A DNA stretch of 64,000 nt from Paramyrothecium sp. XJ0827 (lineage: Eukaryota; Ascomycota; Sordariomycetes; Hypocreales; Stachybotryaceae): contig JAJFPB010000003.1 in NCBI GenBank assembly GCA_020881915.1, positions 2,728,001 to 2,792,000 on the forward strand. The letters are read 5' to 3'. Shown here in pieces: positions 55,866 to 64,000 of the stretch. The notes under the pieces were generated by a model, which worked only from the letters and a program-made list of their open reading frames with translations, did no database searches and was not told the origin of the DNA. Numbering within the stretch: the first letter of the stretch is position 1; each line of letters starts with the position of its first letter. The translations under genes were made by a program, and so were the position numbers.

Positions 55866-57376
55866 TAACCGTCGTGGTGGCGAACATGCTCGGAGTCAAA
55901 CTCGACTTCAATGAGATCAAGGTTTGTGGGATCTGCCCAGCTCTGTCGTGCAGTGGTTTGTCCGATCTGCATGGCTCTCGTGTGCAGTGGTTTGTCTGAT
56001 CTGCCTAGCTCTGGTGCGCCGAGTTTAACAACTTGGCTGCAGATGCCTGGCGATGGGCATCCTCTGGGGTGTTTTGTAGGAACACTAAAAGCCTCTCGAT
56101 GAGGTATCGCCGGTATCCTTTGTTTTTGGAAACCAGCCGCTCAAAGTCGACTTTTTTGAAGATGGATGCTCGCAAGATGGATGCTCGCAAGATGACCTCT
56201 GATGTGTCTTCTTCGCCGTGGATGTCGGGGTTGTGGATGACCTCGCAATGCATTGTCTTCTTCGCGTTGGATGGTGGGGTCGTGGATGGCGGATCGGAAG
56301 ATTCTCCGAAACCCGTCCTTCTTGATTCAGCTATCAAGGTACCGATCCGCATGACGAGAATGTGTGGTTGCTTGGAAGGCCCTCCGAAATCCGTCCTTTT
56401 CCGGGCAGCCAAGGAAGTGCTATCAGTCTGCCACTGCCATGTATCGATCTCTGAGGCTTGGGGCCACAGCAGAAGAGGTCGTCAGTCAGGCGCAATTTGA
56501 CGTCGGCCAGCTTGTGCCAAAGTCATCAGGTTCAGGTCACCCGAGGGTTCGACCCTGTGATGGGAGCCATTCTGCTGGGCCCTGAATGGAGAGTTGAGCC
56601 TGGAGATGAAGTTTCGACACTGAGAGAGAGGGAAGAGAGGTTTATATAGGAAAAGGATATTGGAACAATTCATGTAGGTAGAGAAGTGCAATAGTGCATT
56701 CACCGACGAGGCAACAAAACAATCCTACTGTTCGAGTGGCTGTTCATGGCGCCCAAGGGTAGTTCACTGGGACGTAATGTGTTCCGAAATCCGCCAGTAC
56801 AAATGAAGTATTGATTCGGCCGCACGAGGCGGCAGCTGGCATGGGTGTCACAAGAACATGCAAGAAACCTGGCTAGTGAATGCCCGGTACAATGCTGGAT
56901 GGTACAAAGACTTCGTGTACAGGCAACAAGAATACAAACGGGATGGGAGGGAACCGCAACCCGGCTAGAAACCAAAGCTCAGACAGAGCAGCCAGTTGTT
57001 GAACAGAACGAGTGTCGCCTAAAACTGTAAAAGAGGACAGGCCAAAGGGGGCGGTCAAAGCAGTTGATTGATGGATGATAGCAGTCGTTTGCTGACTCGG
57101 GTTTGAAAGGAAGGGTGACAGGCCGGAGAAGAATCAAAGCGCCACGAGGACCAAGAAAGGGGCAACAAAGAAAGAGAGAAAGAAAAAAAGAAAACACCAC
57201 TGCTGTACTCGCGCCGCCTTTGCCCCTTTGGCTAGTAACCGACAGATGCTAAGCTCACGGCTCAGGTTAGATTGAAGCATAAAGAGCTGCCTCATGCCGG
57301 GCTTGGGACAGCTGACATGTTCTGCCGCAGATCGGAAAACATACCGAGCTGAATCCGAGGCAAACAAAATCCAAAC

Positions 57377-58608
57377 ATGCTGATCCGCTACGAGAGCTCG
57401 TCAGATGACGAGCCCATTGACGTGGAAGAGAAGCCAAATGGAGGGCTCCTCTCACTCGGGACGAGATCCTATACGTGGTGCGATGGTTGATGGAAAAGGA
57501 CCACCACTACAAGATCCAGTACCGGGCAACCTTCAGAAGGGCATTTCGGGCAACCATCGGCCTCGACGATCATGTCAGTAGCTCTTTCTACCTTTCCATG
57601 AGCTGGCTTCACAGGTCATACGAATTTTGCAACAAAACGGTGCCGATATACTTCTGCAAACCCCCACCTGCTCCCGAGCTTGGGCCTTATTCTGTGAGGA
57701 CGCTTGAAATTTTTCCAGAGGTCCTTCTGAGGTGGCTCTATGAAAGGTGGCTTAAACCGTTCCGGAGTGAAGTAGAATGGGAGCGATTCATTGCCATGAT
57801 GATACCCATAGAAGGGGAGGGGCCTCGTTCCGAAGATGGCTGGCTGGGCTTCAGCACGAAGCCTGAAAAGCTTGTCGACCGTGTCATCGCGCTGCATACG
57901 TCCGTCTGCAAGGAGATTGAGCGTGATCGTGAGCTCATGTCCATCAAGACTGACACGTCCCCATTCACACGGGAAAACAAGCGGGACTTTCGGTTCTATC
58001 AATTGCAGCACCTCTTCCGCGCCGTTGTTGTCCTGATCGACGGCCAGGAGCACGCCCTGGAAACAAAAGACCTCGCAGGAATGTCTGCCTACGTCATTTT
58101 GACTGGGGTCGAGGACGGGCTCAGCGCCCCATTGACGTTCCAGTCCATCGAAAACGATATATCTGGAAGGATAGCCGGCACAGACGGGAAGTGGAAGGCG
58201 GTTCGGACAAGCTTGGCAACCGCTTTTTCATTCGTCTCTGCGCTCGAGGAACGCGAGAGAGCCGCCTTTGGCCTTCTTCCGGACCCTGTCGAAGCCAGCA
58301 AGGCTCTTGTCAAGGAGCCCCGGTATCCTGCTGATGACAGGCGTTTCGAGTTTATGGCAAAAGACTTTGGATGGCAGCCCGATTGGGAGCCTCCGGAAGG
58401 CCCGAGCTCTGGGTGGACCGATCCTGCATTGCCTGCTCCTGAATGGTTCGCCGACTGCCGGACTTTGATGGAAAAAGTCCGGTCGAACGAGGACCTTTGC
58501 AGGAAGGGGTATATGCGTGAGTGGTACGAGTGGGAGGCACAACAGAGTGAGCCGCAAGAAGGGGATCACGGTCTAGCCGAAGGCAGTGGCTCCCGTAGCA
58601 TGAGGTAA
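57377..58608 (+). CDS. Hypothetical protein, about 395 residues
   Basis: The main exon (57466-58608) reads ILYVVRWLMEKDHHYKIQYR and ends GLAEGSGSRSMR. The nearest upstream ATG (57377) opens MLIRYESSSDDEPID; joining the two requires a 44-bp intron, short for fungi (GTGGAA donor, CGAG acceptor). The alternative is a start at an internal ATG (57487). Content: WLHRSYEFCNKTVPIYFCKP, a long charged helical middle, and a Trp/Pro-rich end (DFGWQPDWEPPEGPSSGW). No signal peptide or membrane helix. I do not recognise the family. Confidence 0.55.
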
Positions 58609-58673
58609 GAAGGAACCTGTTCAAGAGGAGGAACTATGGGCTCGCTCACTAGCGAAAACAGTCTTTACGAGGT

Positions 58674-58740
58674 TTAAATGAGTTTAAATGAGTTTAAACA
58701 AGTTTCGCATCAGTTTAAATGAGTTGAAATAAGTTTAAAT
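58674..58740. repeat. AT-rich tandem repeat (gtttaaatga)n
   Basis: Five to six degenerate units of about 10-12 bp between the hypothetical gene and the peptidase gene. Confidence 0.75.
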
Positions 58741-58867
58741 ACCAATCTTATATCATCCATTCAGCACCAAGATACCCTCAACGGAAGGCGTTCGGCGTCT
58801 CGTCCGAGACCATCCTCTCCGTCGCTACGCGGTGCAGGCCTCGTCTGAGATCTCATGGATCGTTGCC

Positions 58868-61390
58868 TCACGCCCGCAAGTGCCGTCGGAAAAAGTCTCG
58901 CTGCCGCCGCAGAGGATACCCCGAGCCGCCGCAGCCGTGCCCTCCCCCCGGCACGACCAGCAGCTCGTAGTCCTTGTCGGCCTCGTTCAGCGCGTGGACC
59001 AGCTGCAGCGTCGAGGACGGGTCGACGTTGTCGTCGAGCTCGCCCACAATCAACATCAGCTTCCCCGTGAGCTTGGCCGCGTGCGTGGCGTTCGACGAGT
59101 CGACGTAGGCCTGGTCCACGGGGTACCCCATCCACTGCTCGTTCCACCACATCTTGTCCATGCGGTTATCGTGGCAGCCCGAGTCCGCCGCCGCGACTTT
59201 GTAAAAGTCTCCGTGGTGGAGGAGCGCCGCGGCCGCGCTCTGCCCGCCAGCCGAGACGCCATATACACCGACCCGGGAGAGGTCCATCCATGGCCGGGTG
59301 CTCGCGGCGGCCTTGATCCACGCCACACGATCCGGCAGCCCGGCATCCTTGAGATTCTTGTAGCATGCGTCGTGAAACTGCTTGGATCGCCAATTTGTCC
59401 CCATGCCATCCAGCTGCACAAGGATGTAGCCCTCGTTGGCCCACTCGCGTTGTGAACTGAGCCTGGAGAATGCCTTTGGTGTGAAGAAGTCGTGAGGGCC
59501 TGCATAGAGGTCTTCGAGGACAGGATAGGACTTTGTCTCATCGAAATCGGACGGGCGGATAATGATGCCGTAGATGTTGGTTGTGCCGTCGCGACCAGTA
59601 GCTACGAATCGCTCTGGCGCATTCCAAGTTGCGCCGCCCTCGACGGAGCCGAGGTCACCTCTTTCAAGGAAGGCCAACTGCTCTCCAGAGTTTGCATCGC
59701 GCAGACTCACATGAGGTGGAAGATCTACACGAGACCATGTGTCGAGGATATAGCGTTTGTCGGGGGACCACGTCCATGTATGAGTTCCTTCGCCGTTGTC
59801 GGTAATCAGTTTGTGGCCGGAGCCGTCCAAGCTGACGCGAACGAGATAGGCATGGTACGGGTCCGCATCCTGTACCACACCGTACGCACGCAGCCACATG
59901 ACCCCCTGTTCAGCATTGATCTCCTCAATCTTGTGGACGTTCCAGCTGCCCTGTGTGAGTTGTATCGGCTCGGACGGCTCGTTCAGGTTGTACAGGTACA
60001 AGTGATTGAATCCGTCGCGTTCGCTCGCCCAAATTATCTGATCGTTTCCTCCAAGCAGTCTCCAGTCCATCTTTTGCGAATAATTGATGAAGGTATCACT
60101 TTGGTCCTCGATCAAGACGCGGACGAGCCCTTCACGATTGATCGATATAAGCCGCAGCCTTTGGTGGCCGCGCTCATTGAACACTAACCGATATTCCTGC
60201 TCGTCTTTGCTCCAGCCGACATTGTGCAGATTATAATGGTTCGAAAATAAGGAATCATCCGTCGGTACCTCACGGCCTTTGTTCAAGTCGTACAGTCGAG
60301 GCCTGTCAACTCTTCTGCGGTCTCCTGGCTTCAAATACTGTATGGGCCTCAACTTCGGTTCCAGTTGATCCTTTGGCGCAGACTCCACGAGATTGACTAT
60401 GTGGACTTGTTCTGGGCTGTATTGCCAGGCAACAACGAACTGTGCATCAGAGGTAAGATATATCGAACCCTCATCGAATGTGTTGTCGCTAGAGCCATCT
60501 GAGGATAGCTGTATCTTGTTCCCATCTTCTTCCCTCAAATGCAAATTGTGATTTTCGACATAGACTTCTCTCTTGGTCATTGAACGAGAGCTCCTGGCTT
60601 GCGGGTCTTCCGAGTCTGGCGGCATTCCAGAAAGTAGGGGCATTGTTTGTGTTTGGCGAAGACCCTCATTCTCGCTAATTTTGGCTTCCTCTTTGGCTTC
60701 CTCTTGATCGTGCCCAGTCTTCTCGTCTATCATTGACAAAGTGACGTTGACTGCTCTCAAACTAGCCTGGCCGCGACCGATAATCACAGTATCGTAAACG
60801 CCTCGAGGCACACGGTAGATGGCTTGGACCTTCTCCGAGCCTTGTTCGACGATCCTCCAGACATGCCCAGCATAGGTGCCTAAGCTCGAAGACTGATTAG
60901 GGTCAATCGATGAGTAGTACACGGGCTTGCCATCAAAGCCTATCCAGATCAATGACAAGGCAACCCCACTCCGATTGACGAAGTTAACCGTGACCTCGTC
61001 TGAGCTCGGGGACGAAGGCACTTCTTCCTTGAGAAATCGGGGATCAGCCTCGCCGAAATCGCCATGCCATTCCTCAAGGACGCCATCAGGACTATACTGC
61101 CACTTCTGGTCTCCATGTTGGAAGCAAACATGGGCATGGTCCGGTTGAACCTGTATCCAGCTGAACGGCAGGTTATCAGGATCGACTACGGTCCCCGTTT
61201 GCCGTCCGAGAGTGTTGGCCAGAGCAACGTGGTCAAATGCTTGCCGCCGGGACCTTCCCGGGCCGTCAACAAAGATAAACTCCGATTTCTCAGGATTTAT
61301 TTGGTGTCGATACCAGAAGGCATCGCCGTCTGGCAACCAGTGGGGCTCCACTGTGGATTGTTGTATAAGTCTATCCTCGACGCTAAGCAT
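58868..61390 (-). CDS. S9-family prolyl oligopeptidase/dipeptidyl-peptidase-like enzyme with VHL-beta-like domain
   Basis: A single exon of 840 residues with no signal peptide or membrane helix, so probably cytosolic. Residues about 15-110 and 230-560 form a beta-propeller of the DPP IV type. Residues about 131-218 (VTVNFVNRSGVALSLIWIGFDG, YAGHVWRIVE, YRVP) resemble the beta domain of von Hippel-Lindau protein, inserted in the propeller. The alpha/beta hydrolase follows: nucleophile Ser713 in GVSAGG, Asp786 in GELDDNV, His818 in GGGHGCG; the triad is complete. It would cleave peptides after proline or related residues; the role of the VHL-like insert is unknown. A large antisense open frame at 58832-59455 is not a gene. 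Confidence 0.85.
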   Translation of the reverse strand: MLSVEDRLIQQSTVEPHWLPDGDAFWYRHQINPEKSEFIFVDGPGRSRRQAFDHVALANTLGRQTGTVVDPDNLPFSWIQVQPDHAHVCFQHGDQKWQYSPDGVLEEWHGDFGEADPRFLKEEVPSSPSSDEVTVNFVNRSGVALSLIWIGFDGKPVYYSSIDPNQSSSLGTYAGHVWRIVEQGSEKVQAIYRVPRGVYDTVIIGRGQASLRAVNVTLSMIDEKTGHDQEEAKEEAKISENEGLRQTQTMPLLSGMPPDSEDPQARSSRSMTKREVYVENHNLHLREEDGNKIQLSSDGSSDNTFDEGSIYLTSDAQFVVAWQYSPEQVHIVNLVESAPKDQLEPKLRPIQYLKPGDRRRVDRPRLYDLNKGREVPTDDSLFSNHYNLHNVGWSKDEQEYRLVFNERGHQRLRLISINREGLVRVLIEDQSDTFINYSQKMDWRLLGGNDQIIWASERDGFNHLYLYNLNEPSEPIQLTQGSWNVHKIEEINAEQGVMWLRAYGVVQDADPYHAYLVRVSLDGSGHKLITDNGEGTHTWTWSPDKRYILDTWSRVDLPPHVSLRDANSGEQLAFLERGDLGSVEGGATWNAPERFVATGRDGTTNIYGIIIRPSDFDETKSYPVLEDLYAGPHDFFTPKAFSRLSSQREWANEGYILVQLDGMGTNWRSKQFHDACYKNLKDAGLPDRVAWIKAAASTRPWMDLSRVGVYGVSAGGQSAAAALLHHGDFYKVAAADSGCHDNRMDKMWWNEQWMGYPVDQAYVDSSNATHAAKLTGKLMLIVGELDDNVDPSSTLQLVHALNEADKDYELLVVPGGGHGCGGSGYPLRRQRDFFRRHLRA

Positions 61391-61927
61391 GATTCGAGAT
61401 GTTTAATCTGTCAAAGAAAATGTGCCTCTATGATGGATTATAACAGGAAGATGGAATTAAAAATGTAGCCGGGCACAATCCACGAAGCTTGGCAGCCCTT
61501 TTTATAATCCTTGGGTTCGCTTAGTTGTGGAACTAGGCGAAGGACGTCGTAAGCTGACATTCAAAGGTGCAGAGAAGCTGAACTCGCAAGATGCATGGGG
61601 CTCCACCTACTATCGTGTCATGAACTGGCAACATGCGCTAGATGAGGGGACGATTATGTTTCCACCTTGCGACAAAAACATTGGGAACAGATCATTATTA
61701 CAGTTGAAGGCACAAACAACAATTTCTGGAGAGTGGGGTTGTCAAACCAGGCTCGGCTCCGATAAACCGCCTAAATTACAGTAAATATCAACTGTGTACC
61801 CAGCGCTAGTTAGCAGCGGTTTATTGTCATCATTTGTTGCAAGTGCCGTCTTAGCAAAGCACAGATGGCCCACTCTAGACCTCCACCAGTCTGACATTTT
61901 TTCAAGTCGCAGCATTCCTAGCTTCCA
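61391..61927. other. Intergenic region
   Basis: No supported gene in 537 bp; it holds the peptidase promoter and the 3' end of the hypothetical gene to the right. Confidence 0.5.
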
Positions 61928-63014
61928 TCAGATACCGGTGGGAGCGGCAGCCTGCTCCTGTTGGCAAAAGAACTTCTGGACCCGGCGGGTCGTGACGTTT
62001 TCAATGCGCTGAATCCTGACCCAGGGTTTGAACCGAGGGGGGATTGGCAGCCCATCGCCGTCTGGCCCGCAGACTTTGTTGAGGTCAACAAGGAAGAGCT
62101 TTTTGTACAGCTTGTTTATCTTTGCTGTCCAGGTGCCCTGTAACGAGTAACAAATTAGCCAGAAGGGTTCGGCATGGGATGGTTTGATAACTGACCTTGG
62201 CCTTCACAAGCTTTTCAAAGTCGATTACGAACTGCTCGGCCTCGTCCCAGCATTTCAGCTGGGCATGGCCGTCCCGAATATATTCGTCGAGGCTGTACGA
62301 TTCAGGATGCAGCTTGCTGTCCCCCCAGGCTTGCCAGATGGCAAAGCCAGCGGGCCCAATACCGAGCACGAAACAGTGGATGAAGCTCGTGTACTGCTTT
62401 GGAGTGCCACGGCGCGTGGGATCGTACATGGATGTGTCAATCAGATCACAGCCCAAGATGGTTGTTTTTCCCTCGTCCTTGGCAGCCGTCCTCGCCCTTC
62501 TGAAAGCCAGTGTGAGGGAGGCTGATGGCTGGTGCTGGATCATGTCGTGTTTGAGAGGGCTGTGAAGGCTTGGTGAGTAGAACTGAATAGCCTGATGCAT
62601 ATTCATGGAGTCCTTGTCACACGCCAAGAGGAGAATGATACTATTCGTAAGCTTGTCGCTTCGCCACAGATAGGAGCCATCCTCAAAGTCTTCTTTGCTG
62701 TCGAGGTGGCAGAAGCAGATGGTAACCCGAACAGTGTTGCCGTGGTGCTCGCAAAAGAATCGAGCCACACAGTCGTCAAGTTGGCGGTAGAGCTCGAAAG
62801 CAGCAGCGGGGCCAGATTTGAAGAGAGCCTTGAGCTTGTGGTTGATGGCCTCCAGAGGCTCCTCAGGGCCAGTCTTGTCGTTGAAATCTTTGACCATGGT
62901 CAACACCTTGTGCTTGATCTCCCTTTTGGCGGCAAAGCTCGGGTCATTTTCTCCCTGCAACCTGTGAGGGCCACCGTAGAGCTCAGATTGTCCGGTGTGA
63001 TTGGAAGGAACCAT
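61928..63014 (-). CDS. Hypothetical fungal protein, two exons
   Basis: Exon 1 (63014-62196) and exon 2 (62137-61928) flank a 58-bp intron in phase 0 (GTCAGT donor, ACAG acceptor); 342 residues from MVPSNHTGQSELYGG. An upstream CTTGCAG could be an acceptor, so an earlier exon cannot be ruled out. Recognisable stretches: AFELYRQLDDCVARFF, TVRVTICFCHLDSKEDF and FVLGIGPAGFAIWQAWG; exon 2 reads WTAKINKLYKKLFLVDLN and ends QEQAAAPTGI. No signal peptide. I do not recognise the family. Purine-rich low-complexity sequence at 63180-63410 lies just upstream. Confidence 0.6.
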
Positions 63015-63696
63015 GTCTGCGAGGTAAGGGGGCGACTGCAAGACAGGAATGGTATGCGTGGAGGCGAATTTTGAGGTGTCAAGAGGTGCAAACGGAGGGA
63101 AAGGTGCAGCTCTGAGGATGAGGTTGATGAGGAACGGGTACTGGTCAAAGAGAGAATCGTCTTGCGGGATGAAAAGAAGAGGTGCAGAGGTGGGTAGGTG
63201 AACAGGTGGAAAGGAGGGATTGTGGCAGAGGAGAAGAGAACAAGATCTCTTCCAGCTCTGACCTACTATACCTTACCTTTACTGATGGTGTTGCGCTTCG
63301 TGTGCCTCAGGCAGATTCTCCGTTGAGAACAGAGGAAGGAGGGAGGGAGGAACGGGAAGCGTGGGGAGAAGAGGAGAGAGATGGGGAGGGTGTTGAAATG
63401 GAAAGATTGCGGGTTACTTATTACACAATGAGAGGTGGAAGAGTCACCGCTTATATACAGTTTGCCACAGACTTGATCGTCCACACACGTGACCTCCAAC
63501 ACTCCCACTCGAGCAAGGCGGTGGTACTCAGTCTACCAGTTCTCAGCAACCTCATTAAAACCTTAAAACACCTTCGTGGGTGAAAAGAGGAAAGAGTGTT
63601 ACTGGAAATATCGATGCCGTCCCGGGCTCGTGGGGAATATTGTCTTGGATAGGACAAGGCTCCCACTGCAGCCCGCCTCGGTATCTACTCTTCACG
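63015..63696. other. Purine-rich intergenic region
   Basis: No supported gene; G/A-rich tracts at about 63310-63400 give spurious open frames. Confidence 0.45.
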
Positions 63697-64000
63697 GCTT
63701 CAGTCCACTGAGTACCGCACCCAAAGCCGGAAGCTCATCTTTTGCCAGATCCATTGCGCCGTGTTAGCAGCATCTGTCCTTGGTGCCCGTTGGCGATCAC
63801 TGCGGCTGTTAGCAGTACCAAGGTCCATGGTCTGGTCCGGAATTGCAACCCAGGCAGCGGCCTTCCCGGCTTCGGTCCACTTGTACAGCCCCGAAGCCTT
63901 CGAGTCATCTTTTGCCAGATCCATTACGCCGTATTAGTAGCGCGCCAGGCCGTGTTAGCAGCCTGGGGCCCCTGGTGCTCGTTGGCAATAACTGCGGCTG
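63697..64000. repeat. Imperfect direct repeat running off the right edge
   Basis: Copy A, 63697-63808, and copy B, 63868-64000, both read ggcttc(a/g)gtccac, tcatcttttgccagatccatt, then a cgtgttagcag segment and end ctgcggctg. Copy B has about 20 extra bases. The minus strand reads MDLAKDDSKASGLYKWTEAG. The array may continue beyond the window. Confidence 0.6.

Larger units (their letters stand above)
53100..56500 (-). pseudogene. Decayed, internally repeated gene remnants
   Basis: The minus strand carries pieces that look coding but do not join: YRRYLIERLLVFLQNTPEDA near 56100, shorter DGYREYLIG variants at about 55880 and 55730, MAFNRALQTQDVPDEFYFAG near 55090, VANSSDYTIALDVVLISNPD near 53560, and LYKYVAGCDIGGISKELLEE near 53430. 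Frames are broken by stops and the region is full of duplications and palindromes. I infer remnants of one or more multi-copy accessory genes; I do not recognise the family. Confidence 0.35.

Noticed and set aside
58832..59455. 207-codon plus-strand open frame
   Set aside because: Antisense to the catalytic domain of the S9 peptidase.

Overview
The window is nuclear DNA from a filamentous ascomycete, most likely a Sordariomycete. Genes are interrupted by short GT-AG introns (about 44-160 bp). They include fungal-specific markers: a fused lycopene cyclase/phytoene synthase, LIS1/Pac1, a CFEM-like GPI-type surface protein, fungal Rac, and a Fot1/pogo-type transposon with TA target duplications. 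Conserved housekeeping blocks alternate with gene-poor, repeat-rich accessory stretches. No rRNA gene, CRISPR array or convincing tRNA gene was seen. All gene models come from reading the sequence; splice sites were chosen by frame continuity and motif conservation.

Layout. 1-2.2 kb: nothing convincing. 2.2-9.8 kb: accessory block with an SRPK-like kinase, two hypothetical genes, an APH-type phosphotransferase, and an AN1-like zinc finger fused to an APH kinase; short inverted-repeat elements lie at 3.9 and 5.3 kb. 10-11.5 kb: pac1/LIS1. 13.3-14.2 kb: a protein with three 44-residue FG-containing repeats. 15.2-24.7 kb: a small stress-protein-like gene, then three genes on the minus strand for light biology: phytoene desaturase (carB/al-1), phytoene synthase/lycopene cyclase (carRA/al-2) and a DASH cryptochrome. 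24.7-35.8 kb: mostly gene-poor, with two more APH-type genes, one inactivated gene and a divergent kinase. 36.3-43.7 kb: housekeeping block with 2-methylcitrate dehydratase, an SH3 protein, Cms1 and a CFEM-like/GPI-type protein. 44.07-45.93 kb: a complete DNA transposon with perfect 42-bp terminal inverted repeats. 46.2-49.5 kb: a Nop6-like RNA-binding protein and rac1. 49.5-57.4 kb: microsatellites, tandem and inverted repeats, and decayed reading frames. 57.4-64 kb: a hypothetical protein, an S9 peptidase carrying a VHL-beta-like domain, a second hypothetical protein, and the start of a repeat that runs off the edge.

How the genes work together. CarRA makes and cyclises the carotenoid backbone, and CarB desaturates phytoene. 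The neighbouring CRY-DASH absorbs blue/UV-A light, so the three form a plausible light-response cluster. GATC-rich segments upstream of carB and carRA could be white-collar-type sites, but this is inference. The six kinase or aminoglycoside-phosphotransferase-fold genes in the first 36 kb look like accessory expansion rather than one pathway.
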